From Commensalibacter communis (lineage in GTDB: Bacteria > Pseudomonadota > Alphaproteobacteria > Acetobacterales > Acetobacteraceae), in the NCBI RefSeq assembly GCF_947179015.1, contig NZ_CAMXCM010000002.1, positions 1 through 64,000 on the forward strand: 64,000 nt of DNA. Direction: 5' to 3'. The notes below the pieces were generated by a model. The model did no database searches and was not told the origin of the DNA. It was given only the letters and a program-made list of their open reading frames with translations. The translations under genes and the position numbers were made by a program. Position 1 is the stretch's first letter. Each line of letters opens with the position of its first letter. This document shows, piece by piece, positions 18,385-26,850 of this stretch.

Positions 18385-18855
18385 ATGAAAATTTATAAAC
18401 TCCGCACTATTGCATTGATGGGGGCAATTCTTGCGCTAACTTCCTGTGCTGAAACACCACTAGGACCACAGGTACAAATGACTCCCCCTCCTGGAAAAAC
18501 ATTTGAACAGTTCTTAGCTGAAAAGCAAGATTGTCAAAAATATGCTGCTAATGATGTCCACGGGCAAGCCTCACACCAAAATAAAAGAGCAATTATTGGT
18601 GGATTACTGGCAACCGGTGCTGGGGCTGGACTGGGTGCTGCATTAGGTGGCGGCAGTGGTGCTGCTATTGGTGCCGCAGGTGGTGCGTTAGGTGGTGGAT
18701 TAGGCGCAACCAGTTACTCCAACGGAAAGCAAGGCAATATCCAAACACAATATGACCAAACCTATACAGCTTGTATGGTGTCGCGTGGTAATAAAATGAA
18801 ACCTGATGCTGTCATTACGCAACCTAATGGTGATAACTCAGTTTACGCACAATAA
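18385..18855 (+). CDS. Glycine-zipper lipoprotein
   Basis: A 156-residue lipoprotein. The start at MKIYK has an AAAAGG site upstream; a longer TTG-initiated frame is unlikely. The signal peptide ends in the lipobox LTSC near residue 20. A glycine-zipper at about residues 68-105 (GAGAGLGAALGGGSGAA and similar repeats) forms a hairpin of small-residue helices, as in YMGG/glycine-zipper envelope proteins. Role probably in the outer membrane or envelope; the specific function is unknown. Confidence 0.75.
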   Translation: MKIYKLRTIALMGAILALTSCAETPLGPQVQMTPPPGKTFEQFLAEKQDCQKYAANDVHGQASHQNKRAIIGGLLATGAGAGLGAALGGGSGAAIGAAGGALGGGLGATSYSNGKQGNIQTQYDQTYTACMVSRGNKMKPDAVITQPNGDNSVYAQ

Positions 18856-18870
18856 AATACATAAATTATA

Positions 18871-18939
18871 TCAGATGGATAAGGTGATTTTGAAAAGATA
18901 GTTTCAAACTTTTCATATTTTACTAACCATTCCATCTGA
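18871..18939 (+). terminator. Nested inverted repeats after the lipoprotein gene
   Basis: A perfect 9-bp outer repeat (TCAGATGGA / TCCATCTGA) encloses an inner 7-bp hairpin (TTTGAAA / TTTCAAA, 18889-18908). A competing pair is TGAAAAG / CTTTTCA (18891-18915). The position 15 bases after the stop suggests a 3' end structure. There is no strong U-tract, and the two inner pairings are mutually exclusive. Confidence 0.4.
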
Positions 18940-19065
18940 ACTTCATCCAAAATAAATAATCATATATAGTCCTGAACTAATAATTCATCTTTAAAACAAA
19001 CAATAAAAAATAGATCTTTCCTATCGTTCTGTAATCTCGTTTTCCCAGAGACATATAATATTATA

Positions 19066-19095
19066 TTGACTTCTTTTTTTGGGGCTTAATATAAT
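19066..19095 (+). promoter_or_regulatory. Sigma-70-type promoter for the thiazole operon
   Basis: TTGACT at 19066-19071 and TATAAT at 19090-19095 are separated by 18 bases, a near-consensus housekeeping promoter. It lies about 75 bases before the thiO start, leaving a 5' leader of about 70 bases. That is too short for a full TPP riboswitch plus expression platform. Confidence 0.6.
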
Positions 19096-19172
19096 ATAAA
19101 CTATGATTCGATATTTGTGCTGAAAAAGAGTATATTTACTATGATGTTCTCTTACAAAGTGAAAATAATATT

Positions 19173-20087
19173 ATGAGTAGTTGGTCTGTTATAGGTAGTG
19201 GCGTCACAGGATTATGTGTTGCCACAATGCTATCTGAATATAATGAAAAAGTCGAAGTTATTGAATCCCCTGACGTTAAAACGGCATCTTTGTTAGCTGG
19301 TGGCATGTTAGCCCCTTTTTGCGAAGGGGAAAGTGCGCCTGATATTGTCGTTGAATATGGAATGACAGCCATTGAGTGGTGGTCAAATCATGTTAGTAGT
19401 GTAAAAAAAACAGGAACATTAGTACTTGCCCCAGCACGTGATACAGTTGAACTTAAAAACTTTGCCAGCAAAACACAATCGCATACATGGGTTGCACCTG
19501 AATCCTTAGAAAGTGATTTATCCAACCGATTTTCACAAGGACTCTTTTTCCCAGAGGAAGCCCATTTAGACCCAAGATTATCTTTAAAAGAATTACGCTC
19601 AACATTAATCGAAAAGGGTGTCGTTTTTCATACCAACAAACCATCAGGCAAAATTGTTGACTGTACTGGTATCAGCGCAGAAAAAACGCTGCCCAATCTA
19701 AGAGCCGTTAGAGGAGAAATGTTAATTTTCGAATCTCATGATGTTTCTTTTTCACGTTCTATTCGTTTATTACATCCTCGCTTCCCATGCTATTTAGTGC
19801 CACGCCATAATGGACAATTTATGTTAGGAGCAACGATGGTAGAAAGCCATGATGGCAGCTCTATTAGCGCCAAAGCATTAATTGAAATGCTGGGATCTGC
19901 CTATGCGATTCATCCAGCCTTTGCCGAGGCACGGCTTGTTGAAACAGGAACGGGATTAAGACCTTCCTTTCCCAATAATGTTCCTGAAATTACCTATCAA
20001 GATGGGTGTTTCTTTATCAACGGCATGTATCGTCATGGCTTTTTACTAGCCCCCTATATGGCACAACAATTCGTAAAAAAACTCTAG
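19173..20087 (+). CDS. thiO: Glycine oxidase ThiO (FAD-dependent)
   Basis: A 304-residue DAO-family flavoprotein that oxidises glycine to iminoglycine, the dehydroglycine donor for thiazole formation in aerobes. The FAD-binding motif VIGSGVTGLCVA is at residues 6-17 and the C-terminal FAD segment is GMYRHGFLLAP. It is a little shorter than Bacillus ThiO. It leads an operon thiO-thiS-thiG-thiE-thiF with gaps of 13 bases or less, which fixes the assignment. Confidence 0.9.
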   Translation: MSSWSVIGSGVTGLCVATMLSEYNEKVEVIESPDVKTASLLAGGMLAPFCEGESAPDIVVEYGMTAIEWWSNHVSSVKKTGTLVLAPARDTVELKNFASKTQSHTWVAPESLESDLSNRFSQGLFFPEEAHLDPRLSLKELRSTLIEKGVVFHTNKPSGKIVDCTGISAEKTLPNLRAVRGEMLIFESHDVSFSRSIRLLHPRFPCYLVPRHNGQFMLGATMVESHDGSSISAKALIEMLGSAYAIHPAFAEARLVETGTGLRPSFPNNVPEITYQDGCFFINGMYRHGFLLAPYMAQQFVKKL

Positions 20088-20100
20088 GGAAAACAGTTCA

Positions 20101-20298
20101 ATGAACATTTATTTAAATGGAAATCTATTAACGACTTCTGCAAAAACACTTTCTGAATTATTAAAAGAACAAAATATAGATAGTACTGTCGTTGCAGCTG
20201 CAATGAATGGTGATTTTGTTCCTCGCCATGTTTATGAAACGACAGCAGTCACAGAAGGGTCTAAAATTGAAATCTTATCTCCTATGCAAGGGGGTTAA
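20101..20298 (+). CDS. thiS: Sulfur carrier protein ThiS
   Basis: A 65-residue beta-grasp protein ending in GG (PMQGG), the C-terminus that is adenylated by ThiF and converted to a thiocarboxylate. It donates sulfur to ThiG. The stop codon shares one base with the thiG start. Confidence 0.93.
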   Translation: MNIYLNGNLLTTSAKTLSELLKEQNIDSTVVAAAMNGDFVPRHVYETTAVTEGSKIEILSPMQGG

Positions 20299-21059
20299 TG
20301 ATGTTTTACGATCATAAGATAAATTCTAGACTTTTACTAGGAACTGCGGGCTACCCCTCACCAGAGATTCTTTCTGATGCGATCATAGAATCACAAACAG
20401 AAATTATTACCGTCAGTTTGAGACGTGAAGGAAAAGCAGGCGCCTCCTTTCGCACGCTGTTAAACCAAGTCAACAAGAAGTTTCTACCTAATACCGCAGG
20501 GTGCCATACCGTCAAAGAAGCAGTTACAACAGCCCAAATGGCAAGAGAACTCTTTAATACTGACTGGATTAAATTAGAAGTCATTGGGAATGCAGACACC
20601 TTGCAACCCGACCCATTTGCTTTGGTAGAAGCAGCACGCATTCTAACCCAAGATGGTTTTAAAGTTTTTCCATATACAACAGAGGATTTAATTGTTGGAG
20701 AAAAATTACTAGAGGCAGGTTGTGAAGTATTAATGCCTTGGGGGGCTCCTATTGGTTCTGGACAAGGGTTAAGGAACATAGAAGCCTTACGTACAATGCG
20801 CGCTTATTTTAAAAATGTTCCTTTGATTGTTGATGCGGGTATAGGATCCCCTAGCCAAGCGGCACATGCGATGGAAATAGGATTTGATGGAATTTTACTG
20901 AATACTGCAGTTGCTAAAGCCAAAGATCCAATTTTAATGGCAGCAGCTTTTCGTGACGCCATTGTTGCGGGACATCATGCGTATCGTGCAGGCATTATGG
21001 AAAAACGCGATATGGCTTATGCTTCTACCCCTATTTATGGTTTGGCGGATTTTAATTAA
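20298..21059 (+). CDS. thiG: Thiazole synthase
   Basis: A 253-residue TIM-barrel enzyme that joins deoxyxylulose 5-phosphate, dehydroglycine and ThiS-bound sulfur into thiazole phosphate. Segments typical of ThiG are visible: [19 protein letters not shown] (Schiff-base lysine region), [12 protein letters not shown] and [20 protein letters not shown]. It overlaps thiS by one base and abuts thiE directly. Confidence 0.96.
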   Translation: MMFYDHKINSRLLLGTAGYPSPEILSDAIIESQTEIITVSLRREGKAGASFRTLLNQVNKKFLPNTAGCHTVKEAVTTAQMARELFNTDWIKLEVIGNADTLQPDPFALVEAARILTQDGFKVFPYTTEDLIVGEKLLEAGCEVLMPWGAPIGSGQGLRNIEALRTMRAYFKNVPLIVDAGIGSPSQAAHAMEIGFDGILLNTAVAKAKDPILMAAAFRDAIVAGHHAYRAGIMEKRDMAYASTPIYGLADFN

Positions 21060-21662
21060 ATGGAAAAATTTTACCTTGTCACTGACTCTGTTGATCTCAT
21101 AAAAAGACTATTACCTATTGGGGTTAAATTAGTCCAATTACGAATTAAGGACACTCCCCTTGATCAATTGAGGCAGCGTATTTACGAAGCAAAACTCTAC
21201 TGCGAAAAATATAACGCACAACTTGTTTTAAATGATTATTGGCAATTGGCTTTGGAATTAGGGGTTAATTTCGTTCATTTGGGTCAAGAGGATCTGGTGA
21301 ATGCAGATTTTAAAGCTTTAAATCAGGCAAATATTCATTTCGGCTTATCAACACATGATGAAGCCGAATTAGATTTAGCCCTTTCTTACAATCCGCATTA
21401 TATTGCATTGGGACCTATCTATCCAACCAAATTGAAAAAAATGAACTGCCCTCCTCAAGGACTAGAACGTATCACTTTATGGAAACAAAAAATTAAGGAT
21501 ATTCCTCTTGTAGCAATCGGCGGTATTGTTCCTGAACGAATTGAGAATGTTTTACGTGCAGGTGCTGATAGTGCTGCAGTAGTTACGGATATTCAATATG
21601 CAGCTGATCCGATCCAGCGATGCAATGAATGGTTCTCTCATATTCAAAAAAGTTATTCATGA
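21060..21662 (+). CDS. thiE: Thiamine-phosphate synthase
   Basis: A 200-residue TIM-barrel protein that couples HMP diphosphate with thiazole phosphate. Characteristic segments are VQLRIKD, LVLNDYWQLALELGVNFVHLGQEDL and AIGGIVPERIENVLRAGADS. It follows thiG without a gap and overlaps thiF by four bases. HMP enzymes (thiC, thiD) are not in the window. Confidence 0.93.
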   Translation: MEKFYLVTDSVDLIKRLLPIGVKLVQLRIKDTPLDQLRQRIYEAKLYCEKYNAQLVLNDYWQLALELGVNFVHLGQEDLVNADFKALNQANIHFGLSTHDEAELDLALSYNPHYIALGPIYPTKLKKMNCPPQGLERITLWKQKIKDIPLVAIGGIVPERIENVLRAGADSAAVVTDIQYAADPIQRCNEWFSHIQKSYS

Positions 21663-22627
21663 TGGAACGCTATGAAAGACAAATGAAGCTACCAGAAATT
21701 GGTAAGGATGGGCAATATAAGTTACAGGCAGCTCACGTTTTAGTTGTCGGTTGTGGCGGATTAGGATGCACGGTTCTACCACTCTTATGCGGTGCTGGTG
21801 TTGGATATATTCGCCTGTACGATCACGATATTGTTGAGGAACATAATTTACATCGGCAAATCTTATATCGAATGGAAAACATAGGCAAAGGCAAAGCAAT
21901 TTGTGCAAAGGCAATATTACACCAATCTAATCCTCATTGTGAAATAGAAGTGCATCAGGAAAGGTTGACACCTGGAAATGTGCATCAAGCCTTGCAAAAT
22001 ATAGATCTGGTTATTGATGCCTCAGATAGTTTTATGGTTACCTATACATTGTCAGATGCTTGCCTAAAACAGTCATTACCCTTGATTAGTGCCTCTGTTA
22101 TAGAAAGACATGGATATGTTGGTGGTTTTTGTAATAGCGCACCCAGTTACAGAGCTCTATTTCCCAAAATGATATTAGGAGGTGGGAATTGTAGCACAAT
22201 AGGCGTGATGGGACCGATCGTATCTATCCTAGGGGCAATACAAGCCCAAATGGCATTAAGTGTCTTACTCGATTTTACCCCTACGCCACTTGGTCAGTTA
22301 ATAAATGTTGATTGTCGCACGTGGCGTTTTAGCGAATTTCGTTTTGATAAAGCTCAAGAACCAAAAGATAATAATGTTACTTTTATAGATTATAACGATC
22401 TTTTACCTGAAGATTGCGTGATTGAGTTAAGAGACATCAAAGAAGCCCCGCAAAGTGTCAGAACAGATGTGATCCGTCTTTTGCCCAGTGAAATTGTTGC
22501 ATGGCAACCGCCTTTATCACAACGTATTGTTTGCGTTTGCAAAACTGGTGTCAGAGCAGCAAGAGCAGCCTATGCACTACAAGAAAAGACCACATCAGAA
22601 ATTGTTATTTTAGTTGATGATAAATAA
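21659..22627 (+). CDS. thiF: ThiF/MoeB-type adenylyltransferase with C-terminal rhodanese-like domain
   Basis: A 322-residue E1-like enzyme that should adenylate the ThiS C-terminus. The nucleotide-binding loop GCGGLGC is near residue 31 and the DHDIVEEHNLHRQIL helix is typical. From about residue 240 a rhodanese-like domain ends in a CVCKTGVRAARAA cysteine loop, which could carry persulfide sulfur. The first zinc CxxC pair of MoeB/ThiF (CYRCLFP) is replaced by PSYRALFP, so the zinc site looks lost. I chose the ATG that overlaps the thiE stop (ATGA). Confidence 0.88.
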   Translation: MMERYERQMKLPEIGKDGQYKLQAAHVLVVGCGGLGCTVLPLLCGAGVGYIRLYDHDIVEEHNLHRQILYRMENIGKGKAICAKAILHQSNPHCEIEVHQERLTPGNVHQALQNIDLVIDASDSFMVTYTLSDACLKQSLPLISASVIERHGYVGGFCNSAPSYRALFPKMILGGGNCSTIGVMGPIVSILGAIQAQMALSVLLDFTPTPLGQLINVDCRTWRFSEFRFDKAQEPKDNNVTFIDYNDLLPEDCVIELRDIKEAPQSVRTDVIRLLPSEIVAWQPPLSQRIVCVCKTGVRAARAAYALQEKTTSEIVILVDDK

Positions 22628-22707
22628 ATGAATAGTTCAAAAGCGATAAAATAATTCTAATGTAGCTGATCTTTAAAGGTCTCGAGGCTTTTTTTGATAG
22701 GTAGCAA

Positions 22708-22953
22708 ATGATAGAACAAAACCCTATTGTCACGAAAAAAGAATTCCTAATTTTTTTAGAAAATTTTCGTCAAAATTTACATGACCATCCTGAAGAATGG
22801 GAAAATCTAGATTTACCTTCTTTTCTTGAGGCAATGCAAGCATGGGTCGAAGATATGGAGGGATATTATAAAAATATAAACCAAGATACTCCCACTCATA
22901 TTTCATGGGATATATTTGCAGATTTCCTACAGGCTGCCAAAATATATGAATAA
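22708..22953 (+). CDS. DUF7660 family protein
   Basis: An 81-residue acidic protein. The patterns EEWENLDLPSFLEAMQAWVEDMEGYY and the terminal WDIFADFLQAAKIYE-type ending match the DUF7660 family as I know it. Such proteins are often scattered near polymorphic-toxin or defence loci, but here neighbours are metabolic. Function unknown. Confidence 0.7.
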   Translation: MIEQNPIVTKKEFLIFLENFRQNLHDHPEEWENLDLPSFLEAMQAWVEDMEGYYKNINQDTPTHISWDIFADFLQAAKIYE

Positions 22954-22989
22954 CTGGTATGGTTTAACCTTAATCAAAACTCACATTAC

Positions 22990-23490
22990 ATGAAAAATTT
23001 AATTGTCTTAGTCATCTCTTTATCTTTTCTATCTATTTTTGCCCATGCGAAGGAATGCAAAAATATGATTGGAACATTTCAAATCATTCCCTTTCTTGAC
23101 TCTAATGGTATGAATAGCATGACCCAAGATTTTGCCGATGTTTCTCTGGGTAAACCTTTGTTCAAAATTGAGAAACAGGATAATCAAGCAAAATTAATCG
23201 ATTTACTTCATAGCAAGAGCTATATCATAAAATTCCAGCCTTTTAAAAATGACTCAATTCTCGATTCAATCTTTAAAACGCCAGTTACCATCTGTTCTGC
23301 AACAATCAACCATAAATCAAATATCGCTCAAGTGGAGCTGAGCAAAGTAAAGCAACAACAATTAACCAATGGATTGAAAGCAATACGCAAAAGTTGGGGG
23401 AAGCATCCTTGTTACATCGCTGGCAAGAATGCTAATCCTTTACAAACCAATCCCAATATTCAATACTATACTATAAATACCCAATCTTAA
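22990..23490 (+). CDS. Secreted hypothetical protein
   Basis: A 166-residue protein with a clear signal peptide (residues about 1-20, cut after AHA), then a mostly basic mature part with four cysteines that may form disulfides in the periplasm. No domain is recognised. It lies 36 bases after the DUF7660 gene and 153 bases before the SCO-like gene. Confidence 0.55.
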   Translation: MKNLIVLVISLSFLSIFAHAKECKNMIGTFQIIPFLDSNGMNSMTQDFADVSLGKPLFKIEKQDNQAKLIDLLHSKSYIIKFQPFKNDSILDSIFKTPVTICSATINHKSNIAQVELSKVKQQQLTNGLKAIRKSWGKHPCYIAGKNANPLQTNPNIQYYTINTQS

Positions 23491-23643
23491 CAAAAAATTG
23501 AATATTTACTATTAATCAACGATAATGAAAGCAAGAATAAAGAAAAAATCTTTCTCTTCCCTTTACAAAAAACAACAGATCAATCCAAATTTACACCTTT
23601 AATGAACCCTTCTATACACCCATAAACAAACCAAGTAAGTTCA

Positions 23644-24252
23644 ATGTCGCAGCAAAAGAAAATACCTTTTTGGCTAATCATAACAGTTACAGTTTTTATC
23701 GCTTTAGGTGGCGGGGCCTTTGGAATCTTTTATACTAAAAAAACAATCCAAACCCCACCGCAACAAACCGAAACAATCGGCGGAGGGTTTCAACTGTTAA
23801 GCCCTTCTGGAAACGTCGTCAGTAATGGCAGTTTTAGAGGGCGATGGATGCTAATGTATTTTGGAGCTTCTCGTTGTTTGCATGATGTATGCAGTCAGAA
23901 TCTGAATAAAATAGGTAAAGTGGTGGAGCTATTAGGAAAGAAATCATCTAAACTTGCCCCAATCTTCATCTCTTTTGATAGTCAATATGATACTCCAGAA
24001 CGATTAATGCTTTATATGAAGCCTTTTAACAGTAAAATTATAGCTTTATCTGGTGGAGAACTGGCCATCCGAGATATTTCTATTTTATACCATGTCCCCT
24101 TTAAAACGGTTCAAGCCACTGAAAAAACTAAATTAATTGATCCTTTCGACCAATTTATCTTAATGAACCCAACAGGACAATATGACCGTTCGATTAGCAC
24201 CAATGAATCAGCAGAGCAATTGGCTGAAACATTAAATACAATTATTCAATAA
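23644..24252 (+). CDS. SCO1/SenC-like thioredoxin-fold protein, degenerate metal site
   Basis: A 202-residue protein with an N-terminal membrane anchor (about residues 8-30) and a periplasmic thioredoxin-like domain of SCO type, as in copper chaperones for cytochrome oxidase. Where SCO proteins have CxxxC, this one has C-x4-C (SRCLHDVC). The conserved late histidine (DH before the final strand) appears as DQ in PFDQFILMNP. Copper binding may thus be lost or changed. A cytochrome oxidase neighbour is absent, but copper-uptake genes lie 2 kb away. Confidence 0.75.
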   Translation: MSQQKKIPFWLIITVTVFIALGGGAFGIFYTKKTIQTPPQQTETIGGGFQLLSPSGNVVSNGSFRGRWMLMYFGASRCLHDVCSQNLNKIGKVVELLGKKSSKLAPIFISFDSQYDTPERLMLYMKPFNSKIIALSGGELAIRDISILYHVPFKTVQATEKTKLIDPFDQFILMNPTGQYDRSISTNESAEQLAETLNTIIQ

Positions 24253-24267
24253 TATATAGACAATTTT

Positions 24268-24313
24268 TCAAGATAGGTTATTAAGGCACTTCAAATGATC
24301 TATCTTGATTTTA
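24268..24313 (+). terminator. Terminator between convergent SCO-like and acyltransferase genes
   Basis: A perfect 9-bp inverted repeat (TCAAGATAG / CTATCTTGA, 24268-24276 and 24300-24308) is followed by TTTTAT. It lies 16 bases after the SCO-like gene stop and just before the 3' end of the minus-strand acyltransferase gene. The loop is long (23 bases). Confidence 0.5.
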
Positions 24314-24322
24314 TATGACCAA

Positions 24323-25327
24323 TCATAATAAAATTGCTCTGATATATTTAAGATAACTACAGCCTAAGCAAAATATAAAAGAGGTACCAAATACAATCAA
24401 TGTATTGATAATTGGCCCCACAATCGCAGAGCCAAAATAACAAATATTCATGCGAAATAAAGCTTCAGTGACAAGAACATGGCATAGATATATGCCAAAA
24501 GAACATTCTCCAATTTTATAGACTAACCAAGCAAGCTTGCCTTTGATAAAACTTAAATCAGCATTAATAAATAAATTAAAAAGAACTAAAGAAGACGTAA
24601 AGACAAAAAAAGTCGTGTCTGTGAACCAATAATCAGAAAAACGTCCCTTTTGATAGGTCGAAATCATTGCCAATATCATGTTGATGATAATCAATACGCT
24701 ATATGAAACAATGCTATAAATCATTTTAATTTTTTTCAAAATAAATGGCATAGCCAAAGCAAACACTAAATAGGCTGGAAGATCAAAATAAAACCCAGAA
24801 ATGGGGGCTATTTTTATCCCGAAAAGAACTAAAAAATGATACAAAGACGGTAGGATTATTGCAAAGGTAAAAATAAGAATAATGGTAGGCTTATACTCAT
24901 TTTTATCAGCACTTTTGGCAAAAGATAATAATAATGGTAAAAGAAACGAGTATCCAATAAAGATATATAAAAACCACAGATGATAAACCCTTGGGTTAAT
25001 TAATATTCCCCAAAATGTATCCCATATATGGGGATTTAAAAAATACCAATAAATTACCGACCACGCAAAGAATGGAAGCAATAAGCGTCTAGCACGCTTC
25101 ATATACTGAAATGGTTTATTGCTTGTAAAATAAAGATAAGCACTAATGATAAAAAAAACAGGAACACAAAATCTGGACATGGTATAATAAAAACAAATCA
25201 CACCCCATCCAAGAATATCTTTGTGAATCAAACTATTATCGACAAAATAAGGTGCAGAATTATGTATTAAAATCACCGCAATAATTGCAAGACATCTTAG
25301 TACTTCAATATTAATATTTTTCCTCAC
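24323..25327 (-). CDS. Acyltransferase family 3 membrane protein
   Basis: A 334-residue integral membrane protein with about ten hydrophobic helices. The N-terminal INIEVLRCLAIIAVILIHNS contains the catalytic-histidine helix of the acyltransferase_3 (OafA/WecH-like) family, and FFIISAYLYF is the second family hallmark. Such enzymes O-acetylate surface polysaccharide or other envelope sugars. No glycan cluster is adjacent, so the acceptor is unknown. Confidence 0.85.
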   Translation of the reverse strand: MRKNINIEVLRCLAIIAVILIHNSAPYFVDNSLIHKDILGWGVICFYYTMSRFCVPVFFIISAYLYFTSNKPFQYMKRARRLLLPFFAWSVIYWYFLNPHIWDTFWGILINPRVYHLWFLYIFIGYSFLLPLLLSFAKSADKNEYKPTIILIFTFAIILPSLYHFLVLFGIKIAPISGFYFDLPAYLVFALAMPFILKKIKMIYSIVSYSVLIIINMILAMISTYQKGRFSDYWFTDTTFFVFTSSLVLFNLFINADLSFIKGKLAWLVYKIGECSFGIYLCHVLVTEALFRMNICYFGSAIVGPIINTLIVFGTSFIFCLGCSYLKYIRAILL

Positions 25328-25357
25328 CTATTTCCCTTATAAATACATGGTCAAAAA

Positions 25358-26161
25358 TTAATTATTTTTATTTAATGAAAAATTGACAGGGACACTTGTT
25401 GTAATAATCGGTTGTTCTGAGGCGGACTGGCATTTAATTGCCTGAACTGCATTCATAGCTGCACGATCCAAACTTGAGAAACCACTCGATTCTAATATTT
25501 CGACATGTTGGATCTGCCCATTGGGTAAGAGCTGATATCCTACTCGAACGGTTCCTTCCTCATGTCGCCTGCGCGCAGCCATCGGGTATTCTTTGGATAA
25601 GGCACTGCATCGTTGTGCAGAGGTAAGATTTTTCGACACAGGTGGTTTAGTAGGGCGAACCACGTTCTCTGATGGCTGCGTTGTTTGCCGTCCAACTTGA
25701 GGCGATACAGAACGAGCCTCTTCGCTCCTCTTTGGTCTTACGGATGATTGTGGACGAGAGGAAATTTTTTCTTTTATCACGGGCTGAGATTTAACCACTG
25801 GCAAAGCAGCAAAGGCCTCACTTTCGGGCAATGCCTCTGAAGGTAAAGGCGTTTCCATTGATCTGCTTTCGGGTTCATCATTAATGACATCAGGTAACTC
25901 TTGGACTCGTTCAGGAGTTGGAAGTGTTTCGGGTGCTTCAAAAGCCACTTCTATTGTTGAATGCAAAGGATTGTCATGCTTTGGAATGTCCATACACCAA
26001 AACGCAATCAACATACATAAACCATGCAACAAGACAGCAACAAACCCATCCCCTACCAAACGGCATGCACCTATCTTCGTCAAAACAGGTATCATGCGTT
26101 TTGGTGGAACAGCCATCTTGGAAACATCTATAGATGGTGGAATCGGTTCCTGTTTCATCAT
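25358..26161 (-). CDS. tonB: TonB family energy transducer
   Basis: About 267 residues. One N-terminal membrane helix (VAVLLHGLCMLIAFWCM) is followed by a proline-, glutamate- and arginine-rich periplasmic linker. The C-terminal TonB domain shows YPMAARRRHEEGTVRVGY and LDRAAMNAVQ. It passes proton-motive force to outer-membrane receptors. A TTG at 26173 could extend it by four residues. It is divergent from the DUF2946-like gene and receptor, suggesting a dedicated TonB; exbB and exbD are not in the window. Confidence 0.88.
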   Translation of the reverse strand: MMKQEPIPPSIDVSKMAVPPKRMIPVLTKIGACRLVGDGFVAVLLHGLCMLIAFWCMDIPKHDNPLHSTIEVAFEAPETLPTPERVQELPDVINDEPESRSMETPLPSEALPESEAFAALPVVKSQPVIKEKISSRPQSSVRPKRSEEARSVSPQVGRQTTQPSENVVRPTKPPVSKNLTSAQRCSALSKEYPMAARRRHEEGTVRVGYQLLPNGQIQHVEILESSGFSSLDRAAMNAVQAIKCQSASEQPIITTSVPVNFSLNKNN

Positions 26162-26320
26162 TTCATTTTGCAACCATAATTATTGATGCAGACTTACCCT
26201 TTCTTTTGTTGATATACCTGCCACACCAAGAAAGCAATTCTCTATTCTTACAAAATGATATTTGACAATCCTGTTCTTTTTAACCAGAAAAGAAACACAG
26301 TATAAAATATAAGATCGTCA

Positions 26321-26797
26321 ATGCAGCCTTTTAATTTACATATTAATTGGATACAAAATAGAAATAAAACCCAGCATTCTGGTTTTTTGTACACGATCTA
26401 CGTCGTTTTGGCGCTCTTTATCCTCCAATTATTGATTTCACCTTTAACATTCAGTAGTTGGTGGCATTGCCCAATGATGATGGATGAAGCTCCAGCTTCT
26501 ATGGCATCAATGGATATGGAAGACTGCATGCATATGGAACATATGCAACCCTCCGACCAAACCAAGCAAGATCATCATCAGAAATCGCAGCATGGCATGG
26601 TTTTATGTCCTCTATGCACCAGCTTTGCCATACCTACACCTTTATTATCGGACAATCCTAGACTTCCTGCATTAAGTATAGTTCTTATCGCTTTTGAAAT
26701 AAAATCATATTTCTCACAAGCGCCACCGACGGTTTCAACCAAAAACAACCCTCCCCGGGCGCCCCCATCTTTTGATTCTGATTCCGCTTCTCTTTAA
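26321..26797 (+). CDS. Met/His-rich DUF2946-like membrane protein, probably copper-linked
   Basis: A 158-residue protein. It has an N-terminal membrane helix (IYVVLALFILQLLISPL), then a strikingly metal-ligand-rich segment (MMMDEAPASMASMDMEDC, then MHMEHM, then DHHQ) and a CPLC motif near residue 98. The length, the single helix and CPLC recall DUF2946 proteins found beside copper TonB receptors. It lies 54 bases before an OprC-like receptor. A copper-binding role is inferred from composition and neighbourhood. Confidence 0.6.
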   Translation: MQPFNLHINWIQNRNKTQHSGFLYTIYVVLALFILQLLISPLTFSSWWHCPMMMDEAPASMASMDMEDCMHMEHMQPSDQTKQDHHQKSQHGMVLCPLCTSFAIPTPLLSDNPRLPALSIVLIAFEIKSYFSQAPPTVSTKNNPPRAPPSFDSDSASL

Positions 26798-26850
26798 CCT
26801 CCAAAGAAAAGCTCACTCTATTTGTATTTACTTTATATCAGAGTCGAACC

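Larger units (their letters stand above)
18856..19172. other. Intergenic region lipoprotein to thiO
   Basis: A 317-base stretch. It holds a folded inverted repeat just after the lipoprotein gene (18871-18939) and a sigma-70-like promoter (19066-19095). I looked for a thiamine pyrophosphate riboswitch (CTGAGA and the conserved ACCTGATCTGG-like core) ahead of thiO and found none. Confidence 0.5.

Noticed and set aside
18940-19172. Thiamine pyrophosphate riboswitch ahead of thiO
   Set aside because: Expected from pathway knowledge, but the conserved TPP core (CTGAGA and the ACCTGATCTGG-like block) is absent, and the leader after the predicted promoter is only about 70 bases.
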